Source: Deinandra increscens subsp. villosa
Lineage: Eukaryota > Streptophyta > Magnoliopsida > Asterales > Asteraceae
Assembly (NCBI GenBank): GCA_039602395.1
Contig: JBCNJP010000027.1
Coordinates: 38,449,841 to 38,513,840 of the forward strand
Direction: 5' to 3'
DNA: 64,000 nt
Below the pieces are notes generated by a model, which had not been told where the DNA came from, did not search any database, and worked only from the letters and a program-made list of their open reading frames with translations. A program made the position numbers and the translations under genes. Each line of letters starts with the position of its first letter. The stretch's first letter is position 1. Shown here piece by piece: positions 34,463-45,800 of this stretch.

Positions 34463-35487
34463 GGAAAATTGGATTTTAATAATATGAATTAAGCTCTATT
34501 GGCGGATAATAATACGAATTCAGGAATTTCCCTACAATAATACCAATTCGTCACTTAGGTGTCAAAAATGATACACCGTTAGTTTTTCACTAACGGTGTT
34601 AATTTTTGCTGACTGGACTGATGACGTGGCATGCCATGTGGCATGTTTAACTATGTTTTTAAAGTGAGGGACTATTTTTGTAATACCTTCAAAATGAGGG
34701 GTTAATATAAAAAATTAAAAAAAAATGAAAGTGAGAGAGAGCCTCCGGCCACCACCCTTTTTCCGTTCGACCTCCTTGGGGACGCACCCACCCAACTCCG
34801 ACCACCACCCTTTTTCTCTTTTTCCGTTCGACCCCTCCGCCTGGTCTCTCTCTGGAACGCCGCAAGCCCGCAGCAAACCCAGCTCCTGGTTCTCGTTTCT
34901 CCGACCCACCTGCAACACCGACAAGCTCCAACCAACCTCCAACCCCGTCCCTCTCCCCTGTTCGGACTAAGCAGCAGCAACGGCATACGAGACGGCTTAC
35001 GAAACCCCGACGGACCTCCGCCTGTCAAGCCGGAGAATGGAAAGGGATGGATGGATCTAGGGTTCCGAATTGCGAGCGGCCGGAGGATGGAAAGGATTCG
35101 GGAGAAGAAACAAGGAGGAACGCTGGCAGTGGCAAGGGATGGATGGATCTAGGGTTCCGGAAGTAGATTCTGGTGGAGGAGGATGTGCGGTAGAGGATGA
35201 TGTGCGGTGGAGGATGTGAGGTGGGGTTTTAGGGTTTGTTTTTTAATTTATTTTATATAACCCTCATTTTTTAATGTATTACAGAAATAGTCCCTCTTTT
35301 TTATCATTTAGTTAAACAAAGTCATATAAATGCCACGTCAGCAAAAATTAACACCGTTAGTGAAAAACTAACGGTGTATCATTTTTGACACCTAAGTGAC
35401 GAATTGGTATTATTGTAGGGAAATTCCTGAATTCGTATTATTATCCGTCAATAGAGCTTAATTCATATTATTAAAATCCAATTTTCC
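34463..35487. mobile_element. non-autonomous MULE with GC-rich interior (Pack-MULE candidate)
   Basis: Exact 9-bp duplication TAAATAATT (34454-34462, 35488-35496). Inverted repeats of 150 bp (34463-34612, 35338-35487) differ at one position by eye, with weaker pairing further inward. They start GGAAAATTGGATTTTAATAA and contain a hairpin (ACACCGTTAG...CTAACGGTGT). The core at about 34740-35230 is GC-rich, unlike the AT-rich arms, with internal duplications ('gggatggatggatctagggt' twice). It looks like captured gene sequence, but I cannot name a source, and open frames in it are not supported. Confidence 0.88.
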
Positions 35488-35579
35488 TAAATAATTAAGC
35501 ACTTCAGACCTAGAAATTTAGAACAACGTTTATACTTATTTTTTAGCCTTAAATAAATTCAATTCCAATAAAGCCACTT

Positions 35580-35694
35580 AGGTTGTAGCCTAGTGGTAAG
35601 GGGCAAAGCCTCTTTGGGGAGAGACCAGGGTTCAAACCCTGGCAATGGTGAAAAATAGTGGTGAAAAAGAAATTAGCCGTTCAAAAAAAAAAAA
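35580..35694 (+). mobile_element. short tRNA-derived SINE
   Basis: Starts 'ggttgtagcctagtggtaag' (A-box-like), then 'accagggttcaaaccctgg' with a perfect B box, and ends in an A12 tail (35683-35694). No clear target duplication. Confidence 0.65.
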
Positions 35695-36638
35695 TACACT
35701 CTCCACATATCCTAACCCTTAAAGGACCGCGCCTCCCTCTTCTATTAAATACTTAGAGCATTCACAGCCCATTCCCTATCCTTATCCTTATAATTTATAT
35801 ATTTATCATTATTTTTTCTCTCTCTTTCACTCAGAACCACAATTAAATAATACTTTTTATATCTTTATCATTACATTTTCTCTCTCTTCAAACCTTAAAT
35901 TTTAAAGATTTACCAGATTTTTCCTCAAATATAAGGATTCCCCAGATTTTTCCTTAAATATTTCTCTCTTCTCTACTCATAACCACTCAAAACTACACTT
36001 TAAATTTTAAGGTTTACCCTCACAACCATTATAGGGAATCCGTTTGGTTTGCATGAAAATTTATTTTATGTTTGGTTGGTAACTTTCACAAAGAAATTAG
36101 AAAGTTTAAAAAACATTACTAAATTGCGCTTGTTTTCTTTTCAGATCCCCTCCCTACCATCATCATTCCCAGATCCCCATTTCACAAAGGAATTAGAAAC
36201 TTTCACAAGCTACATATCACATAATTGGTACAAAGCAAAAAAAAATCGATTGGAAGAAACTCGATGTTCCATATGATCTTCATGATGGTTACAGTCACTA
36301 TCAGATAAATCAATTGAAAAAAAACTCGATCTTCCATTTGATCTTCGTGATGGTTACAGCCTCGAATGGAAGAACAATCAAGATGGAACTTCACAGTTGG
36401 AAGAAATCGATTCTCGATATGATCTCCGTTTTGGTTTGTTTCACTTTGCATTCCATCTTATTTGGATATAAATCATTGGCTTGGAGCGATTTGTTCTTGA
36501 GGCGAATTTACAGAATTTGTTTTGGGTATTTGATTTTGATTTTGGTGATTTGATATTTGATTTTGTAAGAATGATTCTGGTTCGTTTGATTTGGGGGTTG
36601 GATTTAGAGAATTTTTTTTGGGTTTGTTTGTAAGAATG
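35695..36638. other. non-coding stretch with possible MITE and internal repeats
   Basis: 35755-36045 begins 'gagcattcacagcccattcc' and ends 'atagggaatccg', with a short inverted match (ATTCCCTAT/ATAGGGAAT); it may be a Tourist-like MITE but lacks a clear duplication. 36245-36440 holds three degenerate repeats of about 85 bp around 'gatcttc-tgatggttacag'. No gene. Confidence 0.4.
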
Positions 36639-36646
36639 ATTTTGGT

Positions 36647-37542
36647 CAGGGGCACTAGAAAAAATTTTGAGGAGGTCCACAATTTTTTTTATAAAGTCAC
36701 TATTTTAGATATTCTAGTTTCATAGAAACATATATTAAAGAACTTGGTCCGGATCGGGTTGGTCACATAAGATAAATATGACACAAAAATAAAAGAATTT
36801 GTGACACGACATGCGGGTAAAGGAAAAAAGCGATTAGAAAAAAAACTCTTTGATTTGATAAAAAAAATTATATTGTAACATTGACAACGATATAATAGCA
36901 AAAAAGAAAGTAAAATGACTAAAATGAAGAGAAAAAAAAGTAACGCGTGAAAAAAATATATGACAAAATGTTTGCCGATTAAAAAAAATATATTTCTATA
37001 TATTGTAATAATTCATTATAAATATGATAAATGTATTTGAAAAGAAGAGGTCTAAAATTAAAATGCAAGAGGTTGAATTAAGAATATACATAAATTCATA
37101 GATTCATAAAAAAAAAAGCTACAAAAAATATAAATAAATATAGGGGTTTAAATGAAATCAGGTAAGTGCCAAAAAGCCTCAATATAATTAAAAAGGTGGG
37201 GAAATGAAAAACTACAAGAAATATGAAATGAAAAACTACAAGAAATATAGGGATTTAAATCAGCCAAGTACCAGAAACTTCAATATATATTTTAAAAAGA
37301 TGGGGAAATTGAAAACACACTGGCCAAGAATCAAACTCGGGACTTTTCGATATCTTCGATATCCAGCGGATGATAGGACCACTAGGATACTGGGTGGATT
37401 TGTTTTATTTTACTAAACTATTTATTTATTAACCCTTTATCACAAAATTAATTAATTTGAAAACCGTTCACATAATTTCCACTTTATGTACAAAGTTGAG
37501 GGGGTTCCCGGGACCCCTGGGCCTATTACAGGTCCGCCCTTG
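36647..37542. mobile_element. hAT-type non-autonomous element (896 bp)
   Basis: Exact 8-bp duplication ATTTTGGT (36639-36646, 37543-37550). Ends are CAGGGGC on the left and CAAGGGCGG (reverse complement) on the right. The AT-rich interior has no transposase. It holds a 26-bp direct repeat around 'aatgaaaaactacaagaaat' (37201 and 37227) and, on the - strand at about 37319-37402, a tRNA-like sequence with 'cctagtggtcctat' and 'gagtttgattctt' (A and B boxes), probably a SINE inserted in it. Confidence 0.8.
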
Positions 37543-37550
37543 ATTTTGGT

Positions 37551-38272
37551 GATGAATGATGTTGGGTGATGAAGAAGAATGATCTTGATTTTGAGGTTGA
37601 TTTTGGTTCGTTTGATTTCTATGATTTGATAAAGAATAGTAAAGTGAAGAAGGGGTAATTTTGTAACTATGAAACATTCCATTGGATTGTTTCCATCACC
37701 AACATGAAGGATTCTTGAATTCCTAAGGTTGGTGGAATCAATTTCATTCCTCTAATTCTCCAACCAAATATGATTTTTAAGGGAATTGATTCCAATTCCA
37801 CCCCAAATCTCACATGTTGGGAGTGGAAGAATTGTCTCAATGCTTAGAAAAGAGTTTATGTGTGGTGATCATAGACATCATTCCATTATGCTCGAAGTCA
37901 TTGCTTTATTCCACATGTGGATTTGGCATGTATATTTTGGTATCGTGGGGTTTAATAACGACATCAATGTTTTGGACCAATCTTCGATTTGGGATGATAG
38001 TGTAGAGGGACGTGAGCCCGACTCCTCATTAGTTTTTTTCACAGTTTTTTTGTTGGGTAGTTTACGAAAAATATTATGTATTAAATAAAAATAATTTCTT
38101 TTATGTTAAGAAAAGACGGTCTCAGCCCAATGGTTAAGGGTTTGGCGCCTGGGTTTTGAGCCGTCATTTGTTTAGGTTTGAGCTCTCTGATGAGCATTTA
38201 AATAAATTCCTTTTTCATTTGGTAAATTTTTACATAGTTTTGTAACTAACAACATCTATGTTAATTTTCTTC
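37551..38272. other. spacer with a possible SINE head
   Basis: No gene. At 38112-38200, 'ggtctcagcccaatggttaa' and 'taggtttgagctct' resemble Pol III A and B boxes of a tRNA-derived SINE; no tail or duplication confirms it. Open frames at 37786-38088 are unsupported. Confidence 0.4.
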
Positions 38273-38702
38273 TTTTTTCTTGACTAAATTACATTTTTTG
38301 TCCTTTATAGTTTGCCTATTTATGATTCTTGTCCTTTATCTTTCGAACTTTCATGTTATATCCTTTTAGACAAAACTTGGTTACAATTTTTGTCCTTTAC
38401 TAACAGTTCCGTTAAGTTTGCAGTTATTTTTAAATTTTAAGAAGGGTAGTTTTGTCAATCCACATAAATTTAACTTAACCCTTGTTAGTAAAACCCTTGA
38501 TTAAAAATACTAACAAAAATCCTCCATACATTCACGATCAAAACTAATCAGGTAACAAAAACCCTAGCTTTAAGGGTCTGCTTCTTCTTCTTCACGTAAT
38601 AGTCAGCGAACAAGAACCATCCCCAAAATATACGAACACAAGAACCCTCGATTCAACACTGGATTCAGCGACTGCGTCTTCTTCCTCAGGCAATACGTAT
38701 TG

Positions 38703-41700
38703 ATGGCCTCACAACCATTCATACGGGAAGTAGTTTCTCAAGCAGAAGTCGAGTCATTATATGGTTAGTATTTCGATTCCCGTTTAATTTCGTCATGTCG
38801 TTTGTTAATTGTTGTCATTTGCAGGTGGTTTGAAGCATCTGTTTTCCATCAAGTTGCATCATGGTGGGCTTTTTAAAAATTATCCAGGACGTGAATATGC
38901 AAAGGGTTCAACTGATTTTGTTGATTTGGTGGATGTTGACAAATTCTCTGTGCACGAGATGGATTTGATAATGGCGAGACTGGGCTACTCGAAAGATGAG
39001 GTAAGGTATTACCATTACTTAGTTCCCAATGGTGATTTAGATGATGGGATTAGACCTTTTGGAACTGATTATGAGGTTAGGCAGTTTTCAACGTATGTGG
39101 GAGATACTACACTGATGAATATGTATGTTGAACATGAAATTACCATTTTTCCAAGTTTGTATTTCTCATCATCCGGTTGCAATATAAGTATTCATGAGAT
39201 TCCAGAAACAAGGAAAAAGAGTGATTCATATGGACAAAAGGGAAATATATTAATGTTGGATTGGCATCATAACAATGAGGATATGAATGCAAGTGTGGTT
39301 GATTTGAGAATAGATGAAGAGCAGGTTGATGTGAATATGGATGTGAATTTAAATGTGGATGGTGAGAACAGTTTGGATGGTAGCAATGAAGATGATTATG
39401 AAAATGATGATGAGGGTGAGAATGATGATGAGGGTGAGGACAGTTTGGATGATAGGAATGATGATGATGGTGAGAAACATGATAATGATGATGATAGTGA
39501 TTTTGTACCAGATGAAAGCAACCAAGTTAATGATGATGAGGCAGATATGAGGGACTACATATTGCTAACAGAGAATAACGATGGTGAGGAAATGGAAGTA
39601 GAAATTGATGAACCTATGTTAGATAATGACAATTTTGATAATGATGAGATAAGGGATAGTGATTTTCCTTTCTATATTGGTCAAGTATTTGGTACTAAGA
39701 AAGAATTAAAGTTGATGGTTAAAGAACATGCTGTAAACACAAAAAGAGATATCAGGGTGGTGAAGGATGATGATGGTAGGGTTAGAGCCATCTGTAAAGG
39801 TGTAACTGATGAAGGGGACCACAATGAAAAAACTGACCAAGTGGGAACTAGTTCTAGCATGTCAGCAAAAGGTAAGGGGGTACTAGTAAAAAATGTTGGT
39901 GGTAGAGGAAAAAAGACAGACCCGGATCTCCATAAATGTCCTTGGGTTCTTCTACTTTCATTTCACAAAGCATCTGGCTCTTGGATTATTAAAACCTTGG
40001 TGAATGAACACAGTTGTCTCCAAAGCAGAAAAATCTATTCTTGCACAGCAACTTTTCTATCAAAAAAGTTGGGTGAGCAAATTCAAGAAAATCCAAAAAT
40101 TCCAGTGAGAGCAGTTCAAGAACAATTCCAAAGAAGGTTTGATCAGAAAATTTCCATGATGAAAGCCTTTAGAGCCAAGACAACTGCTATGGAACAACTA
40201 CATGGAGATTTCAGCTCTCAGTATGGGAAGCTTAGGGATTATGTTGATGAGTTGATTAGAGCAAATCCGGGCACAACAGTGAAACTAGAGGTTGAAGCTG
40301 CAACTGATCCAACATCTCCTGTAAGGAAGTTTAAGAGAATTTATGTATGTTTAGGATCTTTAAAACAAGGTTATAAGGCAATTGGGAGAGAACTCTTGGG
40401 ACTGGATGGGGCTTTCTTGAAAGGACCATTTCCTGGTCAATTACTTACTGCAGTTGGTCTTGACCCAAATAATGGTATATATCCTTTAGCCTATGCAATA
40501 GTTGAAGCAGAAACAATGTTATCTTGGTCATGGTTTCTTCAATGCCTAGCTGATGATCTAGATTTGGGTATAAACTCTAATTACACATTTATAAGTGACA
40601 GGCAAAAGGTATGTACATTCTTAATGTTCAAGTCATTCATTATTATGTCCTTTTTTTACAGTTTGTTATCTTATGTAACAGGGCATTATCCCAGCACTGC
40701 AAAAGGTATTCCCATGTGCTGAGCATAGATTTTGTCTCAGACACATACTTGAGAATATGAAGCAACAATACAAGGGAAAGATATATAAGGACACTCTTTG
40801 GAAACTTGCAAAAGATACAACAGTAGTCCATTTTCAGAAGGATATGGATGCTCTTAAAGAGGTGAACAGTGAAGCACACCTATGGTTGTCTAAAATCCCA
40901 CCACAACATTGGTCAAGGTCGCATTTTTCTGGTAATTGCATAGATTTTGTTTTATTTACAGATTCAAATTATGATTCACTAATGTGTTATTTATTTGCTA
41001 ATAGGTAGGGCAATTTCTGATGTGTTACTCAACAACATGTGTGAGGTTCTTAATTCAAAACTGTTAGATGGTAGAGACAAACCCATCATAACAATGTTAG
41101 AGTTTGTGAGGGAATATCTCACAAGGAGAATAGTGAATGTTCTAAGGGTTATTGACAAAAGCAAAGGTTTGTTAACTCCATATGCTACCAAGTTGATGGA
41201 GTCCATTAAGAGAGATGCTAACAGGTAATTCTTCTCAAAATGTTGTAAATTTTTGTACTTTATAGTTTGCCTAATTATGAGAGATACTAACAGGTACATT
41301 GCAAAGTGGAATGGAGGTGACCATTACCAGGTTTCAAGTGCACAAGGGAGTCAATATGTAGTGAATATGGGAACAAGGACATGTGCTTGCAGGTCATGGG
41401 AAATAACAGGCCTCCCATGTAGACATGCAGTTGCAGCCATTAGATGTATGTCTCAATTTGGTGAAGAACATGGCTCACCAGAATCATATGCTGATCATGT
41501 TTACAGAATGGAAAGGTGGAAGCAAGTTTACAGTCACAAGGTTTTTCCAATTAATGGGATGTCAGAATGGTCAAAGTCTCAAGTGCCAACTGCTATTGTA
41601 CCACCAGCCTACCATAAACCAATTGGCAGGCCGAAAAAGGCAAGGAAAAGATCAAGGGTTGAATTAGAAGAGGGGACAGGAGCTGGAGGGTCAAAGGCAG

Positions 41701-41780
41701 GCAAGACAATGACTTGTGGTAAGTGTAAGAAGAAAGGGCATAACAGGAGGAGTTGCAAAGGCCAGGAGCAGACTGGTTGA
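38703..41780 (+). CDS. MULE transposase, five exons
   Basis: Exons 38703-38763, 38825-40608, 40682-40931, 41005-41224 and 41294-41780 total 2802 nt (933 aa plus stop); all introns are GT-AG and frames join without a stop. N-terminal PB1-like MULE domain ('FSIKLHHGGLFKNYPGREYA'), a long acidic Asp/Asn/Glu-rich linker, then the DNA-binding region ('FYIGQVFGTKKELKLMVKEH', 'HKCPW', 'NEHSCL'). The DDE core has D548 in 'GLDGAFLK', D612 in 'ISDRQKG' and E712 in 'NNMCEVLN', with 'CAEHRFCLRHILENM' between. SWIM finger 'RTCACRSWEITGLPCRH', basic tail 'GRPKKARKRSR' and zinc knuckle 'CGKCKKKGHNRRSC' follow. The intron between exons 4 and 5 is unusual (see findings). The start at 38703 is chosen because exon 1 supplies an ATG in frame after splicing; it is the least certain part. 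Confidence 0.9.
41210..41296 (+). repeat. 18-bp direct repeat flanking intron 4 of the transposase
   Basis: GAGAGAT(G/A)CTAACAGGTA occurs at 41210-41227 and 41279-41296, exactly 69 bp apart, the length of the intron (41225-41293). Both splice sites use the AG|GT inside the repeat. The intron also contains 'ctttatagtttgcctaatta', almost identical to part of this element's TIR. Confidence 0.9.
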
Positions 41781-42760
41781 TAGATGGATATTTTGATGAA
41801 TGGAAAAACTAGTTAAGGAAGCTTCTGTTTATGTTTATGTTATGTTTTTTTTTACTTCTGTATGGTGTATTTTGGGTCACCCACTAAACTGTCTCTTTTG
41901 TTAAAAATCCATCTCTTGGGTGTATCATGAAACCTGGGATTTTGTATGCTACAATCTGCATGGTTTATGCCTTTATGGGTCATATATATGAAATCTATGG
42001 TTTGTTATTTGCTGCTGCTGTTGCTTATTTATTTGGCTGTTTAAAAAAAAATTGGTTTATTTGCTGCTGCTGTTGCTTATTCTTTTGCTTATTTATTTGA
42101 AGTGAAAGAATTAGTTGCTGCTGTTTTTGGGTTGAAAGGGTAGCTGCTGCTGTTTTTGGGTTGAGAGCGTTGAAAAATAGGGGTGCAGGGTAGCTGCTGC
42201 TGTTTTTGGGTTGAAAGAATTAGTTGGTTTTAGGTTGAAAGAATTAGTTGGTTGTTGCTTATTTATTCTTTTGCTGCTGCTCTTATTGGTTCCATGATAA
42301 ATGGTGATGTGATCTAGTACCATTTATTCTTTTGTTGTGCTGCTGTTATTGCTACATCCGAATATACCATCTTGAAAAAATCAATGACATTAAATTAGTA
42401 CCATTTAAGCCATTCAATATTTATAGCCAAGTTGGTCATATAAAATTTAAATGCCTTTAATGGTCATTCATAGCATTATGAACTATCAACATATGCATTA
42501 GAACCACTGTTAAATGCATACGCATTGAACGGATGCCATTTGAACCCATTGTGAACCAAATTGTTAAATGCATTTAATGCTTGAAGAACCATTGAACCAT
42601 CACGGTAATAAACAAAATAACATCCCATTCCATTTAATTCTTGAAGAACCACTGTTAAATGCATATGTTTTGAAGAGCAATTTGAACCATTGGTGCTGAA
42701 TTGACAAATATACCCTTACTAAATTTCAAGATAGACGGCAGAGTTAACAGTTTTATTGGT
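41781..42760. repeat. MULE 3' region with CTG-rich degenerate repeats
   Basis: Between the transposase stop and the right TIR. At 42006-42290 'gctgctgctgtt' blocks alternate with 'tttgggttgaaag' and 'gaattagttg' units, forming a degenerate tandem repeat. At 42480-42670 'aaatgcat' and 'gaaccattg' units recur. No second gene is seen here, unlike the other MULE. Confidence 0.7.
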
Positions 42761-42893
42761 AAAGGATAAAAATTGTAACCAAGTTTTGATCTAAAAGGAT
42801 ATAACATGAAAGTTTGAAAGATAAAGGACAAGAATCATAAGTAGGCAAACTATAAAGGACAAAAAATGTAATTTAGTCTTTTTTCTTTTTGGA

Positions 42894-45800
42894 CACAATG
42901 GCGCAGGTTGCAAGGGGATCGGGGGCGACCGCCCGCCCCCCCCCCCCGTTTTTTCGACCAGAAGTACTGATTTTTCCGGATTTTTAAAATTTTTCTTATA
43001 TATATTGAAAATCGCCCCCCCCCCCCGGATTATTTTTAAAAAAAATCTTTTAGCCCCCTCGGTTTTTTAGCTCATAAATATTTTATCAAGTTGATTTTTT
43101 TTCATAAAATATGTAGTGAATAACTAATATAAAATTTGTTCCGTTTAAAAAAATACTTATTAGTATAAGGGGGGATTTGAAAATTGTAAAATTTAACTCC
43201 CCCAATCTAAATAAAAAAAACGTGTTTTGTATCCCCCCATCTCCCTCTCGACGGTCGACAGCCCCCTCCCACCTCCAAACCCTAAACCTCTACAGCGCTC
43301 CTCCCTGGCTCCCTCCTCCTGCTCGAAGCCTCGAACCGCTCCTCCTGCTGCAGTCCTGCTCGAACCTCGAACGGAACCTGCGCCCTTGGTGCTGGCCTGA
43401 AGCCTGCTACGCCTGCTCCACTGCTCCTGCTCTGTGTTCTCTGCCTCTCCACGGAGATGCTTCTGATGCGCCACTAGTTGAACTTCAACAATCAAAACTT
43501 CAATTTTAGTGGGTTTAAATAGGTAATTGTTTAATTGTTTTAATATGTTAATTGTTTTTTAGTTTATTGTTAGTTTAGTTTGACAATTCACAGTTTGACA
43601 ATTTTATAGTTTGTTTAATTCAATGGACTGATAGACAATGGTTATTCAATTTTGTTGATTTTGTTTTTATCCAATTCAATGGAGTGATAGACAATGGTTA
43701 TTGAATTATCAAATAGGTAAATAGGTAATGGGTTATTGGGTTTTTATTCATTCAATGGTTTTGTTTTTATTCATTCAAATGGTTTTGTTTTTATTCAAGG
43801 TTTGGGCTATTGGGTTTTTATTAATTCAATGGTTTTACAAGTCACAAGGTTTGGATGTTGTAATTGTTCATTGTTAATGGTTAAGTTTTAACAGTTTTTT
43901 GGTTTATTGGTTTAATTAGGTATTATATCATTATGGGAAAGGAGAAAACTATTCATCCCTTTTTCAAAAGAAAGGAAAGTGATGAAGAAAGAAGTAGTAA
44001 ACGTCATAAGACTTCAACAAGTGAGGCGCAAACGCATGAAACTCAACAAGTAAATCATGGTAATGTTGAAGGTCCGTTACCCCAAGCAAATACTAATGAA
44101 GTGGATACTAAGGAAGAGGATTCTAGCAATTTTGAAAGAGATCCGGGTAAAAGAAAACAATTGTGGGAGTATCCGCCTAATTTAAGAGAACAAGTAAGAC
44201 GGTTTTATCTTGGTGAAGGACCTTATCAAATACTTCTTAATGAGTATCCAAAAGACGATTCAAAGAAGAATCCTCGAAAGTTTCAACCTTCTTGGTTCCC
44301 TGTTTTTCCTAATTGGTTGGAGTACTCTCCAACAACCGATGCTTGCTATTGTTTTTTGTGTTATATATTTTGTGATAAGCCTAATGATAGTCACGGTCAT
44401 GATTCATTTATTGTTAAAGGATTCAAGAATTGGAAAAAAAGTGAGGGGGAAAGATTGTGCTTTCTTGAAGCACACTAGTACTACACAACATAGGAGTGCT
44501 TTGATATTCAAAGAAAACTTGTTGAATCAAGCAACACATATTGAAAATGTCATATCAAAGCAAAACGAAGAGCTAATAATGAAGAACCGTTTGCGATTAA
44601 AAACCACCATTGATGTTATTCGTTGGTTGACATTCCAAGCTTGTGCTTTACGAGGTCATGATGAATCGTCCACTTCTAAGAATCGTGGTAATTTTCTTGA
44701 AATGCTACAACTTCTAGCTTCTTATAATGATGAGGTTGCAAATGTTATATTAGGGAATGCTCCTTATAATTCAAAGTACACTTCAAGTGATATTCAAAAG
44801 GAGATTCTTAATATTATTGCAAATAGAGTTCGAAAGAGTATTCGTAGTAAAGTGGGGGATTCCTACTATTGTGTCATGGTTGATGAATCAAGAGATGAGT
44901 CCAAAAAAGAGCAAATGGCCATAGTTTTGAGATTTGTTGATGAAAAGGGGATTATAAGAGAAAGGTTCTTGGGTTTGGTTCATGTTAGGGATACATTATC
45001 AGCAACCCTGAAACTAAGTTTGTGGCAACAACTTAGTCATAATCAGTTTGATGTTAACAAAATTCGTGGTCAAGGGTATGATGGTGCTAGCAATATGAGA
45101 GAGGAATGGAATGGATTACAAGCACTTGTTCTTAAGGATAGTCCATATGCATATTACATTCATTGCTTTGCTCACAGGTTAATATCTTGTTTAATTTTCT
45201 TTATTTTTTATTCAATTTTATTAAAATAATTGTACTCTTATACTTACAGGTTACAACTTGCCTTGGTTTGTGCTTAAAAGGAAGTTTTGCCAGTACATAA
45301 ATTCTTCTCAGATTTGGTTGGTATAATTAATGTGGTTTGTGCCTCTAGCAAACGTCATGATGAACTACAATAGGCAAAACAAGATGAGATAAAAGAATTG
45401 TTGGAGTTGGGAGAAATCAAATCGGGAAAAGGAAAGAATTAAGTTGGGACACTAAAAAGACCCGGTGATACACGTTGGGGTTCACATATTGACTCCATTT
45501 GTAGTTTGCTTAAAATGTATAATTTCACTCTTACAGTTCTCAAAAGAATAATGGATGACCCGTCATCTAAATATACTCAACGTGGAGATGCTTATGCAGT
45601 GTACGGGAACTTGAAAAGTTTTGAGTTTGTGTTTATTCTTCACTTGATGAAGGAAATAATGGGGAAAACCGATACACTTTCTCAAGCACTACAAAAGAAA
45701 TCCCAAGACATTCTCAATGCCATGGACCAAGTTGCTACAGCAAAGGTTAGTTTAGATACTTTCAGAAACACTAGGTGGGATAAATTTCTTGAAGATGTTA

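Larger units (their letters stand above)
38282..42878 (+). mobile_element. complete, apparently autonomous MULE (second family)
   Basis: Exact 9-bp duplication TTTTTTCTT (38273-38281, 42879-42887). Terminal inverted repeats of about 120 bp start GACTAAATTACATTTTTTG and differ at about five positions. The transposase gene inside is intact after splicing (five exons). TIR sequence is unrelated to that of the 25730-30453 MULE. Confidence 0.94.

Noticed and set aside
34702..35028. Several overlapping 75-108 codon frames on both strands
   Set aside because: All lie in the GC-rich core of a MULE; no frame has features of a real protein and stops are scarce simply because of base composition.
35580..35650. 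Possible true tRNA gene
   Set aside because: A and B boxes are present, but the sequence does not fold as a cloverleaf by eye and ends in a poly(A) tail, so a SINE is the better reading.
35755..36045. Tourist-type MITE
   Set aside because: Only a 9-bp inverted match and no clear 3-bp duplication; kept as a remark in the spacer entry, not as a feature.
38809..38824. Start of the second MULE transposase within this open frame
   Set aside because: The codons before 38825 are intronic; an ATG exon at 38703-38763 joins in frame and supplies residues that lead directly into the conserved N-terminal domain.
43177..43509. 110-codon GC-rich open frame on the + strand
   Set aside because: Composition-driven frame near the left end of the hAT, with Pro/Ser/Leu/Cys bias and an overlapping frame on the other strand; no family features. 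Probably 5' non-coding sequence of the element.
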